From Diaphorobacter aerolatus (GTDB taxonomy: Bacteria > Pseudomonadota > Gammaproteobacteria > Burkholderiales > Burkholderiaceae_C): a stretch of 64,000 nt of DNA. The position numbers and the translations under genes are program-made. Shown here piece after piece: positions 51,253-61,515 of this stretch. Positions within the stretch are counted from its first letter, which is position 1. Every line of letters starts with the position of its first letter. The stretch covers positions 4,175,501 through 4,239,500 of the forward strand of contig NZ_CP060783.1 of assembly GCF_014489535.1 (NCBI RefSeq), read 5' to 3'. The notes beneath the pieces were generated by a model that was not told where the DNA came from, did not search any database, and saw only the letters and a list, made by a program, of their open reading frames with translations.

Positions 51253-52707
51253 ATGAACACGACAACAGCGGCTTCCGCACAACAGCCCTCCGTCATCTAT
51301 GATCTAGTCACGATAGGTTCCGGTTCGGCGGCTAGGGCCGCAGCGAACGAAGCACGTAGGCTCGACAAAACAGTCGCCATGATCGAACAGGGGTTGGCGG
51401 GAGGGACCTGCCTCAATGTAGGATGCGTTCCTTCAAAGACGTTGCTTGCGGCGGCTTCTGCTCGTATGTCTGCTGCGCATGGGAAGTTCCCTGGTGTAGC
51501 GACCTCGGCCGGGCCTGTCGACTTGTCTTTGCTTGTCAGAGATAAAGATCAAATGATCGGGCACTTCCGGCAGTCTTTCCATGTGCAAGCACCCAAGGAT
51601 GCAGGTATTGCGGTATTTCGCGGCAAGGCAACCTTTGTAGCGTCAGGCGAGCCTGATATCGTAGAGATCATCGTCGCGGACTCAGACGGCAACACAAACC
51701 TGGTGTGCGCCAAGCAGGTACTCATCGCCAGTGGGGCCGCGCCATTCATTCCTTCCATTCCTGGCCTCAGTGAGGTGGGCTTTCTCACTTCCGCCTCGGC
51801 CATGTCCCTGGAGCAGGTGCCTGAGTCCATGCTGGTCGTCGGCGGCAATGCGATCGGTCTGGAGCAAGGTCAATTGTTCGCTCGACTGGGCAGCAAGGTT
51901 GAAGTGGTCGAGATAGCTCCTCGAATTGCACCGCTCGAGGATCCCGCAATTTCTGCGGCACTGGAGCAGGCGCTGTCAGCGGAGGGCATCATATTCCATA
52001 CTGGTGCCAATCTGACAAACGTCGCACCACACGAGAACGGGGTGCTTGCGACTGTCGTCTCCGAAGGACGTACTCAGCAACTTTTCGCCCATAAGATTCT
52101 CATGGCGACGGGGCGGCGTCCGGCAACTGAAGGACTCAACCTTGATGCGGTCAATGTGTCCATGGGGGATCGAGGCGAAATCATTGTGGACGAACATCTG
52201 CGAACCTCAAATCCTCGCATCTGGGCAGCGGGCGATGTCACTGGTATGGCTCAATTAGTGTATGTCGCTAGTGCACAGGGGACGTTGGCGGCGAGCAATG
52301 CTCTGGGGAACGTACCTGGGTCCCTAGACTACACCGCCTTACCCCGCGTCATTTTCACGTCACCCGAGATGGCTGCTGTCGGCTTGACTCCAATGCAGGC
52401 TGAGGCGGCCCATATTGCCTATGAGGTTCGTGAACTTCCGGTTTCCTTTGTTCTACGCGCCATTGTAAGTCGTCACGACCAAGGGATAATCAGGCTGATA
52501 TCCGAGCGTGAGACAGGAATGATTCTTGGCATTCATATGGTAGGCGAATCTGCTGGAGAGGTTATTGCAGCTGCAACATATATTATTTCCGCAGGCCTTA
52601 CCGTTGACCAGCTTGCAAAACAGTGGTCTCCTTACTTCACTATGGCGGAGTCACTTAAAAACGTAGCAAGCAGTGCACCAACTTTGGAAAATTCGGCTAA
52701 CGGCTAA
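51253..52707 (+). CDS. MerA-like FAD/NAD(P)-dependent disulfide oxidoreductase
   Basis: This 484-residue protein has FAD-binding GSGSAARAAANEA, the redox pair in GGTCLNVGCVPSK, NADPH-binding VVGGNAIGLEQGQ and a C-terminal YFTMAESLK segment. The latter resembles MerA (PYLTMVEGLK) rather than the HPT motif of lipoamide dehydrogenase. However, the vicinal Cys pair at the MerA C-terminus is absent and there is no N-terminal HMA domain. Mercury reduction is therefore doubtful; it may reduce another compound. No merT, merP or merR is nearby. It is probably controlled by the divergent TetR. Confidence 0.85.
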   Translation: MNTTTAASAQQPSVIYDLVTIGSGSAARAAANEARRLDKTVAMIEQGLAGGTCLNVGCVPSKTLLAAASARMSAAHGKFPGVATSAGPVDLSLLVRDKDQMIGHFRQSFHVQAPKDAGIAVFRGKATFVASGEPDIVEIIVADSDGNTNLVCAKQVLIASGAAPFIPSIPGLSEVGFLTSASAMSLEQVPESMLVVGGNAIGLEQGQLFARLGSKVEVVEIAPRIAPLEDPAISAALEQALSAEGIIFHTGANLTNVAPHENGVLATVVSEGRTQQLFAHKILMATGRRPATEGLNLDAVNVSMGDRGEIIVDEHLRTSNPRIWAAGDVTGMAQLVYVASAQGTLAASNALGNVPGSLDYTALPRVIFTSPEMAAVGLTPMQAEAAHIAYEVRELPVSFVLRAIVSRHDQGIIRLISERETGMILGIHMVGESAGEVIAAATYIISAGLTVDQLAKQWSPYFTMAESLKNVASSAPTLENSANG

Positions 52708-52792
52708 AGTTTATTATTACTATGCGCTTAAATTTCAAGGGATCGCTCCAAGGTGAAGTTTCTTGATGTGAGCATGCTTCAGCTTTTGCTAT

Positions 52793-52826
52793 GGCGGGGT
52801 CGCTCAATAGGCTTCCCGCCTTTTTT
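52793..52826 (+). terminator. Rho-independent terminator of the MerA-like gene
   Basis: GGCGGG and CCCGCC pair around a 16-base loop and are followed by six T. Confidence 0.75.
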
Positions 52827-53299
52827 ATGGTGAATCATCAAAAAAATTTCCCGATCTTGAATGTCTCCATAAAAACACAAGGGATACCGCTCAGCCTGTT
52901 GACGAGAAAGGTAGGGTTCTTCTACTAAGAAAATCCCATCAGAACTTCAAATTATTTTCTCTTAATTTTAAAGGTTGTCATCCAATTCATGCGCGATGAG
53001 GCAGACACGCTGGTCTGCTTCAGTCCCCCGAGCACTGCGACCAGAAGGAAAGATGTTATTCGTTTCATAGTTCGATTTCCTACTGTGGGTCAGGTGAAGC
53101 GGTAGTGTCCATGTGCCTTCCGGTAAGTCGATGGCTCGCGCCTGCTTGATAAGTCGGGGACGCCGCCTCAGCCTCACCTTTGAGTCCGTAGATACGTATA
53201 GCATCTTCCATGTGTGCCGCCGTTACAATCCCAAGCATCCGCAGTGCACTTGCCTAGTCATTTAGTCATGCAAGGCCGAATGCGCGTGGCGGATTTACG
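52827..53299. other. AT-rich intergenic region with a possible small ORF
   Basis: No recognised gene. On the minus strand 53068-52952 can encode 38 residues beginning MKRITSFLLVAVLGG, a signal-peptide-like start with AGGA upstream; the frame then changes character at a GGGGG run, where a missing base would give a shorter product ending in HELDDNL. I cannot say whether it is expressed. The rest of the region shows nothing definite. Confidence 0.3.
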
Positions 53300-53841
53300 T
53301 TACTGCTGAAGCTGCTTCTGCATGGTGTTGTGGTTGTAGTAGTCGCTGGCATAGATAATCTTTCCGTTCACAACACGGAAGAAGCTCACACCGAAATAAC
53401 TGATGTTCGAGTTGGAGGGTGACGTCTCGCCATCGCTTTTCTTGGTAGCGGTGAATTCCCACTCGATTGCCACGGCGTCGCCGGAGGCTACAGGCTGCGA
53501 GCGGATTCTCATTTTCCGGTCAGGCAGAATTTGCATTAGAAACTGCGACACTTCGGTAATGGCTTGAGGCCCAGTGCGGGACGCTTCATTGCTGGTATTG
53601 AAATAGACGACATTGGGGCAAGCACTTTTTCCATCGCGTCGGTTCGCCCGCCATTCCAGGCATCAAGGTATTGTCGGACCAGCTTCACACTCTCTGGCTC
53701 ATCTGCCGCGTGCGAAGTGGCACTATAGGCGAGTGAAGTCAGTCCAAGCATTATTGCTCCTAAAGCCCGCATCGAGCAGTGGCGTAAGCTGCTTGAAGAG
53801 CGAAGGGAACTAGATAACAAGACGTGCTGCATGCTTTTCAT
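53300..53841 (-). CDS. Secreted NTF2/SnoaL-like protein, one frame break
   Basis: One restored base at 53615-53618 gives 180 residues. A signal peptide (IMLGLTSLAYSATSHAA) is followed by an NTF2-like cone fold: VKLVRQYLDAWNGGRTDAMEKVL, the strand region with AIEWEFTATK, and FFRVVNGKI near the end. SnoaL-like proteins include cyclases and polyketide-modifying or ester-related proteins; the export signal suggests a periplasmic role. The start could also be the Met near 53772. It lies in the lower-GC block with tetR and the MerA-like gene. Confidence 0.72.
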
Positions 53842-53960
53842 GGTCTAAAATTTCCAAAACATGTTGAAAGAAAACCTCGCTCACACAGGCGTGGTGAATA
53901 ACGGCGTGGCACGTGATGAGTGCCCCAGAGATTGCCAGTGATTGCTCTTTTCGTTAATAG

Positions 53961-53975
53961 ATAGGATCATCCTAT
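53961..53975. promoter_or_regulatory. Palindrome ATAGGAT-C-ATCCTAT upstream of the GntR gene
   Basis: A perfect 7-base inverted repeat with one central base, 66 bases before the GntR start. GntR/FadR-family repressors bind short palindromes like this near their own promoters. Confidence 0.5.
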
Positions 53976-54041
53976 ATATATGGGCTGAGTCGGTACAATG
54001 GAGGTCCTGATAGCTACCGTCTCTGTTGTCCGAGAACCGCG

Positions 54042-54736
54042 ATGAATAACCGCTTCACACTCCCACAGGCACCACGGCGATCGCTCGTCGATTCGACGAT
54101 CGAACTGATCCGCGACCAGATCGAGGGGGGCGCCTGGAAAGTCGGCGAGCGCATCCCCAAGGAGCAGGAACTTGCTGAGATGCTGCAGGTAGGCCGCAAC
54201 ACGGTGCGGGAAGCCATTCGAGTGCTCTCCCACGGGCAGGTCCTGGAAGTCCGTCAGGGGACGGCACCTATGTGCGAACCAATGTCGATCCGGTCGAGGT
54301 GATGCGCCGTGTCGGACGCTCGGACCTGCGGGAGCACTTCGCGTTGCGCAACATGCTGGAGGCTGAGGCGGCGAGGTTGGCCGCGGCACACCGGTCCAAG
54401 GCGGACGTTGGGCTGCTGCGCCGACTGTTGAACGCCCGCGGAGAGCGGGAGCAACACGTATCGAGCGCGGCCTTCGCTGAGGCCGACACGGCTTTCCACT
54501 GCGCGATCGCCGGCATGTGTGGCAACGGCGCACTGGCTGAGCTGTACCGCTATTTCGCGAATTCGGTTCGTCTGAACACGCTGACGATGCTGGAGGACAA
54601 GGAACTGCCTGAGCCGGGTCTCGCGGCCCATAAAGTGATCGTGGATGCCATCGAGCGCCAAGACGGAGAAGCAGCCGCGGCGGCCGTACGGAATTTGGTC
54701 GCCCCGTTGATTGCGGCGCTTGAGAAATCGAGCTGA
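54042..54736 (+). CDS. GntR/FadR-family regulator, one frame break
   Basis: One restored base at 54257-54260 gives 231 residues. The GntR winged helix (IRDQIEGGAWKVGERIPKEQ, then LAEMLQVGRNTVREAIRVL) is followed by an FCD ligand-binding domain with helices such as DLREHFALRNMLEAEAA and a metal-ligand-type His in DTAFHCAIAG. FCD regulators sense small carboxylates, often with a bound metal ion. The break lies between the wing and the linker. Its target is not clear; a minus-strand unknown gene and the copper DUF305 gene are next. Confidence 0.85.
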
Positions 54737-54933
54737 TCCGAGAGCGCCTCCCGCGCTGGCAATTTCGTGGCGACAGAGCATCGCGTCCTTGCGGCTGACG
54801 ACGGAAGGTTTCATTTCCACCGAGCTGCCGGTTGCAGTTTCACCGATCGTAGCGCGCATTGTTCCCCGGAGAGCATACGGTAGCCGGTCATCAAGAATAG
54901 GCCCATAGCGCTACAGCGACCGGACGGTGCTGT

Positions 54934-55344
54934 TCATATCGAATCTTCGATGCGACCACCCGCCAGGACATGCCGGGCCAGCGCCTCGGCATCGGCGTGG
55001 CTAGCCCGGGTGGACTGCGGTGTTCCGAAAGCCTGGACGAGCTTTGGCAGCATGGCTTCTAACTGGGCTCGCTTATCCAATTCCGGTTCGACATGGATGA
55101 GCGCGAGCAAGGTGCCGCCAAGCGTCTCCTTGTGAGTCTTCAGCCAGACGCCGCGCTGGGCGCGGTCGTCGAGAGCCTCTTCCGGCCCGCCCGCGACGTA
55201 GATCAGCACAAAGGGCTTTCTACGGGCGACGAGTTCGTCCATTTCCGCGCACCAGGCGCTGCCGTATCCGTCGTATATGTTTGCACCATTGAAGCGGACG
55301 ATGGGGAAATCGCTGATGTCGTGAACTTTTGGTTGCTGGGACAT
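54934..55344 (-). CDS. Conserved-looking protein of unknown function
   Basis: This 136-residue protein has no motif I recognise. The ISDFPIVRFNGANIYDGYGS start, WCAEMDELVARRKPFVLIYVAGG and a conserved-looking alternating pattern suggest a small alpha/beta cytoplasmic domain without signal peptide or membrane segment. The Met at 55344 (MSQQPK) is the likely start; 55371 would add nine residues. It is convergent with the GntR gene and divergent from the DUF305 gene. Confidence 0.65.
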   Translation of the reverse strand: MSQQPKVHDISDFPIVRFNGANIYDGYGSAWCAEMDELVARRKPFVLIYVAGGPEEALDDRAQRGVWLKTHKETLGGTLLALIHVEPELDKRAQLEAMLPKLVQAFGTPQSTRASHADAEALARHVLAGGRIEDSI

Positions 55345-55463
55345 GATCCTGGACTTTGGTTTTTTTAACATCCTAACATCCTACCTTTAATGGGAGTTAC
55401 TTGCAACTGAAATGGGCATGGGCACACCGCCATGCGGTGCCAAGTGGCGGACGAAGTATGGGC

Positions 55464-55494
55464 TTGACATTCCAACAATGGGAAGCCCTACAGT
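55464..55494 (+). promoter_or_regulatory. CueR-type promoter of the DUF305 gene
   Basis: TTGACA, exactly 19 bases, then TACAGT. The spacer has ATTCCAACAATGGGAAG, a CueR-like dyad, close in layout to those of copZ and copA. Copper induction of the downstream gene is expected. Confidence 0.7.
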
Positions 55495-55525
55495 GAGCCC
55501 ATCAACCTCATTCAAGGAGTTTTTC

Positions 55526-56224
55526 ATGAAGGTCAACAAGTTCAGCCTCTTGTTCATTGCGGGCGCCGTCGTGGTCGCAGCCGGCCTGGTGGCCGTCCAG
55601 AAAAAGGTGGACCCGTCGGGTGAAACGGCGCAGGCCAGCGCCAGCGCAGGTCACCAGGGGCACGCGATGCCGTCCAGCGCCTCGGCCAATGACAGTCCCT
55701 CCACGACCGCTTACCGCGCCGTTAACGATCAGATGCACGCCGGGATGGGGGCGCAGTTCACGGGTAACCCCGACGTCGATTTCATGCGCAGCATGATCCC
55801 GCATCACCAGGGCGCGATCGACATGGCCAAGGTGGCGCTGCAGTACGGTAAGGACCCGGAGGTTCGCAAGTTGGCCCAGGAGGTCATCACCGCGCAGGAA
55901 GGCGAGATCACCATGATGAACAAGTGGCTGGGCGAAAACGACCAGCAGGCGGTGGCCGGTAGCTCGGGCGATGCCTCGACGGCAGCCTACCGTGCCGGCA
56001 ACGACCGCATGCATGCGGACATGATGATCGACTTCAGCGGCGACGCCGATGTGGACTTCATGCGCGGCATGATCCCGCACCACCAGGGCGCGATCGACAT
56101 GGCCAAAGTGGCGCTACAGTACGGCAAGAACCCGGAGGTCCGCAAGCTGGCCGAGGAAGTCATCTCCGCGCAGGAAGGCGAGATCACCATGATGACGAGC
56201 TGGCTTGCCGCTCGGGGCAAGTGA
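55526..56224 (+). CDS. Periplasmic protein with two DUF305 domains
   Basis: This 232-residue protein has an N-terminal signal or anchor ([18 protein letters not shown]), then two nearly identical DUF305 domains, each with FMR[SG][19 protein letters not shown] and a following [14 protein letters not shown] helix; the segments are given in part. The HH and Met/His-rich helices resemble CopM, a periplasmic copper-binding protein. AAGGAG is six bases before the ATG. The CueR-type promoter upstream links it to copper resistance. The two repeats are close enough to suggest a recent internal duplication. Confidence 0.88.
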   Translation: MKVNKFSLLFIAGAVVVAAGLVAVQKKVDPSGETAQASASAGHQGHAMPSSASANDSPSTTAYRAVNDQMHAGMGAQFTGNPDVDFMRSMIPHHQGAIDMAKVALQYGKDPEVRKLAQEVITAQEGEITMMNKWLGENDQQAVAGSSGDASTAAYRAGNDRMHADMMIDFSGDADVDFMRGMIPHHQGAIDMAKVALQYGKNPEVRKLAEEVISAQEGEITMMTSWLAARGK

Positions 56225-56234
56225 GGGCGCGACC

Positions 56235-56492
56235 ATGACCCAGGCCAACACTCCGCACATCCTCATCTACAGCACTCCGGCGTGTCCGGACTGCCGGGCG
56301 CTGAAGGCGTGGCTGTCCCAGCACGGCATCGCGTTTGAAGAGCGCGACCTGACCGACCCGAAGATTTCCGCGGAAGCCAAGTCGCGAACCGGCGTGCGCG
56401 TAGCCCCGATCACGATCATCGGCAACGAGGTCTTCTATGGCACGTTCGCAAGCCAGAAACCAGGACTGATGAAGGTGCTTGGCCTTCAGTGA
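56235..56492 (+). CDS. Glutaredoxin-like protein
   Basis: This 85-residue protein has the CPDC active site (STPACPDCRALKAWL), the cis-Pro VAPITIIG and the GTF end motif, giving a complete glutaredoxin fold. It reduces disulfides or glutathione mixed disulfides, or transfers metal ions. It is ten bases after the DUF305 gene and would share its copper-induced transcript. Copper oxidises cellular thiols, so a repair role is plausible but inferred. Confidence 0.88.
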   Translation: MTQANTPHILIYSTPACPDCRALKAWLSQHGIAFEERDLTDPKISAEAKSRTGVRVAPITIIGNEVFYGTFASQKPGLMKVLGLQ

Positions 56493-56500
56493 GCCGCTGA

Positions 56501-57535
<1,035 letters not shown>

Positions 57536-57584
57536 AGCCTGCCACCCGCTCAAACAGAACGTGTGGCACTTCCCCCTTAGTCGG

Positions 57585-59455
57585 CTATTTGAGCGACAGA
57601 TAAGGATTGTTCGGTGGAACGGCATCGAATATGTGCGATGGATCTTCGAGCAAATATCCATGCACCTGGCGCGTTTTGCGAGGCCCCATGACCTCGCACG
57701 TCCTGATGTTCAGACCCGATGGCTGTTTCCTGTGGAGTCCGAGTTTTTCAAAGCGCTTCTGCACCCACTGCCAGTTCTGCAGGGCCGCGTCCTTTGCAAG
57801 CGGCCCAATGTTTGGATGCTCTTGTGCGTAGCGCTGGAAAATACCAGGGCTGATCAGGTAAACCGTGTCGGACACGGTATGTACCAGGGCCTTGGCGTCA
57901 TTGATGATGAGCTTGCGGGTCTGGACGGCCTGTTTCAGCCAGGCCATGAAATGCTCGCCCGATGGCCGCCCGGTAAATGAGGCGGAATCGTGCGCGGCAG
58001 GCGCGGCGGTCGGCGCCGAAGGACCAGGGGCCGATGCGGGATGGTCGAGCGGCGCCGCTGCATCGTCGGCACCCTCTGGCGGGGCTTCGACGGACTGCTC
58101 CGGCTCAGGCGTTGCCTCGAACATCGCCAGCATGCTTTCCAGCGGGTCGGCCGGATTGCGCTGCGGGCTGGGAGGTATGGCGCGACTCCCGCCCGACTGA
58201 TCTGGATGGCTGCTTGCTGCAGGCTCCTTCTCTGTTGCCGCCGCTGTTCCGGGTCGCAGTGCAGCGTCGTGCGCGGACGGGCGCGGCCCGTCCTCGGCCT
58301 CGCCGGCGTTGTCCACGGTCACGGTTCCCGCAAATGGGCTGGGTCGCTCCGAGGGCTCCCAGATCAGCGCCGGGGCCAGGCGCAGGAGCGTGAAGGCATG
58401 GGACCAGCCACTCTCACTGGTAATAGTTGCGCGCCAGATGGCCTTGCCGGAGGCGGTGGGCTGCAACATGGCATGATCCTGTAGCACGTTGAACACGGCC
58501 GTGTTGTTCGCGGGGATGCCATCGACCCCTGGGACAGCAGGTGCGCGCGCAGCTTGTCCGAGACTGTCTTGCTCACCAGCCACAGCGCGTCCTCGGTGAG
58601 CCAGCCATCGGAGGCTTCGGGCTGGTTCAGTTTCAGCTCTTCCTTGAGCAGGTAGCGCAGCCCGTTGACCAGCTTGCGTTGGAGCGAGTGCTTGGGCGCG
58701 GCCATGGCACGCGCGGGATCGCCGCCCAATTCCTGAGCGACGGAGGCGCGGTCAGCCTGCACGACCAGCTCGCCCAGTACCCCGGCGTGCTCGTACTGCC
58801 CGGCCAGAACGTAGAGTAGCGGCGCCCACAGGGAAGGATAGCCACTGAGCCAGTCCAGCAGATCGCGGTCGAGCAGTTGCCGGTAGAGCAAGCCTGTCGC
58901 GGCGCTATGGAGCCGGTACTCGCGGTCGTCGCGGTAGCGGAAGCGGTACGGTTGGCGCAGCGGGCCGTGCCATGGGTGCCAGGTGCTCCCGTCGGCCAGC
59001 TCGACGTGCAGATCGACGGCAACCTTGCCGATGTCATGAAGCAGTGCGGCATAGGCGACGGCCGCAGTCCAGGCTTCGGCCTGCGCCGCTTGGTCTTCGG
59101 GGCTGGCCCCGATGGGCAGCAAATGGGACTGCCGCAGCTTCAGGCTGTAGGCGACGATTTCGAGGCCGTGATCGAGCATACCGCCCGGGTAGGCGTGGTG
59201 GTGCGCTTCGGAGGCCGGGAAGACCTGGACCAGCTCGGCGTATCGCTCCAGTGGCGCGCGGTACAGGGTGGCGAACTGCCGGCGCGAGAGCGAGGTGCGC
59301 TGCCAGATGTGTTCCAGCAGCTTCTGCCGGCGCGGGGTGGCCAGCAGCGATGCGGCCGACTCCGGCCGCATCAACCCTTTCGGGAGGTCGATGGCGGGGG
59401 CTGGAGACGTCGCGGCAGCGACCGGAGGCCGTTTCCGCTGGAACAGGGAGAGCAT
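57585..59455 (-). CDS. MobH-type relaxase (TraI_2), one frame break
   Basis: One restored base at 58526-58529 gives 623 residues. The N-terminal TraI_2 domain contains HHHAYPGGMLDHGLE and the HD motif ALLHDIGK, the metal-binding histidines and aspartate of MobH relaxases. The middle is Pro/Ala-rich and the C-terminal DUF1528-like part (ISPGIFQRYAQEH) is also typical. It nicks oriT and leads DNA transfer of SXT/ICEclc-type elements. The start at 59455 fits the family; an open frame upstream to 59605 exists. OriT was not identified. Confidence 0.92.
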
Positions 59456-59708
59456 GTCGATGTCCTGATAGCGGGCCGGGCGGGAGGCCTTTTTGCCTTT
59501 TCGGGATAGGGCCTTTCCCCTTGCATCCCATTCCCTTGCCGTTTCGACCCTTTGGCCTTTCACCGTTTCGGTATAGCTGGGCCTGAGTTGCGGCTCCAGC
59601 GTCAATGCGGAACCCGCACGAATGGATTGGACGGCGAATTGGCGCTGGCCCCGGCCTATGCTGCCGGGACGCTACACCGCCAGGTGGGCTCCCACTCAGG
59701 CGATCAAG

Positions 59709-59737
59709 TTGACAAAGGCGACAAAGGCGACTAGAGT
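59709..59737 (+). promoter_or_regulatory. Sigma-70-type promoter of the Xre/RES pair with direct repeats
   Basis: TTGACA (59709-59714), 17 bases, TAGAGT (59732-59737) is near consensus. The spacer and -35 hold GACAAAGGC twice in tandem plus a third GAC. An antitoxin-bound operator overlapping the promoter is expected for such pairs. Confidence 0.65.
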
Positions 59738-59770
59738 GAGTCTTGTCTCAAACCTACCTGGGAGTTGACC

Positions 59771-60397
59771 ATGCCCACTGCGATCGAATTCATTGCCGAC
59801 CGGCTGCCGCGCGTCACGGTGGAGGATGTGCGACGCTTCGCCGATACCGTCGAAATCCGGGATGCCCCGGCTTTCGCGGCCGAGTTGCAGGCGTTCATCC
59901 ACGAGCGCGTGGAGGCTGTGACGCTGCCCGCTAACCTGGAAGGTGAAACGGTGGCGCAGGCCTTGCAGCGCAAGGCGGCCGCGTTGCGCTCCGACACGCG
60001 CTGGGCACCGACTGAAACCGACGTCCAGAGAGGCCGCGCCGTGCTGCTGGAAGCCTTCAATCAGCCGGACAACCTGCCGCCTGCCGAGTTCGCCAAGCTG
60101 GCGGACAAGTCGCGCCAGCAAATCTACAAGGACATCCTCGCCCGTCGGCTACTGGCGCTGAACGTGGGGCCGCGCGGCCAGAAGCTGCCCGACTGGCAGC
60201 TCGACCCGGTGAAGCAGCAGTTGACCCAAACCGTGCTCCAGGAGGTCGAGGGCATCGACCACTGGACGATCTACAGCGCGCTGTCCGAGCCGCTCGAAGG
60301 CTTGGGCGGTCGCTCGCCGGTGGATGCGGTGACGCATGGCACGATCGATGACGTGGCCGAGGCCGTGTTCAACGTGCTGGGCGTCCAGGTGCATTGA
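59771..60397 (+). CDS. Antitoxin of the RES-type toxin-antitoxin pair (Xre/MbcA/ParS-like)
   Basis: This 208-residue protein precedes a RES-domain gene by 12 bases, the usual order for an antitoxin. Its C-terminal half (from about 60026) has LPPAEFAKLADKS, RGQKLPDWQLDP and the DAVTHGT segment that resembles the MbcA/ParS toxin-binding domain (DUF2384). The same domain pattern is found in the C-terminal extension of the ICE integrase. The N-terminal half has no recognised motif. It is longer than typical Xre antitoxins. Confidence 0.82.
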   Translation: MPTAIEFIADRLPRVTVEDVRRFADTVEIRDAPAFAAELQAFIHERVEAVTLPANLEGETVAQALQRKAAALRSDTRWAPTETDVQRGRAVLLEAFNQPDNLPPAEFAKLADKSRQQIYKDILARRLLALNVGPRGQKLPDWQLDPVKQQLTQTVLQEVEGIDHWTIYSALSEPLEGLGGRSPVDAVTHGTIDDVAEAVFNVLGVQVH

Positions 60398-60409
60398 AGC
60401 GAGATCGCC

Positions 60410-61042
60410 ATGAGCCACGAGCTGCCTTCGTTCCTGATCGATGACGGTGAACTGCTCCAGCATGTGAGCCGCGTCGTCTATCGGGGCAGCCCGCTGTACT
60501 ATGGCCGCAGCAGCACGAATCGCTACGATGACCCGGCGGGGGCCTACGGCGTGCTCTACCTGGGGCGCGACCTGCCCACGGCGCTGATGGAGTCGGTGTT
60601 TCACAAGCACCAGTGGCTTGCGGACACGCAACGCTCGATCGCGCTGAAAGAAGTCCAAGCCCGGATGGTGCGCGCAGTAGGCGTGATGGACGACGTGCTT
60701 CTGGCCGATATCACGACGCCGGGCGTCATGGCGGGCTACTTCGGCCTGAACCTAGAGCAGTTGGCCAGCCGCGACTACACGCACACGCAGCAGGTGTCCG
60801 CCCAGGTGCATGCGATGCTCGCAGATGACGGCCAGGCGCTGTTCGACGGGGTGCTCTATCCGTCGCGCAACAACTATCCCGCTAAGAGCATCGCCCTGTT
60901 CGAGCGTGCGGGAGCGAAGGTTGGCGTCATCGAGGACATCGACCTGGTGGACCACGTGGACTGGCCGCATTTTGTTGCCACCTACCGCATCGGCGTTGAA
61001 CCTGACCCCGGCCCGGTGGGGCCGGATGACGAAGCGTCCTGA
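60410..61042 (+). CDS. RES-domain toxin
   Basis: This 210-residue protein has the RES pattern: Arg in YRGSPLYYGRSS, Glu in ALMESVFH and Ser in GVLYPSRNN. RES toxins modify or degrade NAD+ (MbcT) or ADP-ribosylate a target (ParT). It is immediately downstream of its antitoxin. As ICE cargo it probably acts as an addiction module that keeps the element in the population. Three key residues named by the domain are all visible. Confidence 0.88.
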   Translation: MSHELPSFLIDDGELLQHVSRVVYRGSPLYYGRSSTNRYDDPAGAYGVLYLGRDLPTALMESVFHKHQWLADTQRSIALKEVQARMVRAVGVMDDVLLADITTPGVMAGYFGLNLEQLASRDYTHTQQVSAQVHAMLADDGQALFDGVLYPSRNNYPAKSIALFERAGAKVGVIEDIDLVDHVDWPHFVATYRIGVEPDPGPVGPDDEAS

Positions 61043-61126
61043 AGCAGCAAGAAAACACATTGAAGCCGCAAACCGAATGAAGTGGAGCAAACTGGAATAG
61101 GCATTCCTTAACAGCAGGATACGACC

Positions 61127-61498
61127 ATGAACACGACGACCCGCACCAGCACCGCAGAACGCCTCGGCCGCGCCTTTGGCCGCGGATGGCGCGCCTATGC
61201 GCGCGGCGAACGGCGGGCGTCGAATTGGCTGGTATTCAGGGGTGTGCCGCGAGCTGGTGCTACCGCACTTGTGTGGGTCTTCAAGCTGGCTGTGCTCGGG
61301 GTGCTGCTCTACGTTGCTTTCTGGTTCGCACTCGTGCTGCTGGGCGTGGTGGTGGCAGGATGGGCTATGAATCAGCACCATCCCGATGAAGAAGGGTTTG
61401 AACTGCAGTACCCAACCATTGAGGAACTGCGGGCCACGCCTGGCTACGATCCCAACCTGTACAACGATACCTCCCACGAGATGTACCAAGACGACTGA
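61127..61498 (+). CDS. DUF3742-family ICE protein
   Basis: This 123-residue protein has two basic N-terminal helices (AERLGRAFGRGWRAYARGERR), a hydrophobic double segment (about residues 45-78) and an acidic C-terminus with TIEELRATPGYDPNLYND. DUF3742 proteins are found next to traG in PAGI-2/ICEclc-type elements; their function is unknown. It is convergent with traG, 17 bases apart. Confidence 0.82.
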   Translation: MNTTTRTSTAERLGRAFGRGWRAYARGERRASNWLVFRGVPRAGATALVWVFKLAVLGVLLYVAFWFALVLLGVVVAGWAMNQHHPDEEGFELQYPTIEELRATPGYDPNLYNDTSHEMYQDD

Positions 61499-61515
61499 CG
61501 CCGAAGGTCATTCGA

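Noticed and set aside
51253..52707. Functional mercuric reductase
   Set aside because: MerA C-terminal vicinal cysteines are absent and no mer transport or regulator genes are nearby, so only a MerA-like assignment is made.
52968..53204. 78-residue minus-strand frame
   Set aside because: No plausible start context or domain; overlaps a small signal-peptide-like frame that is itself uncertain.
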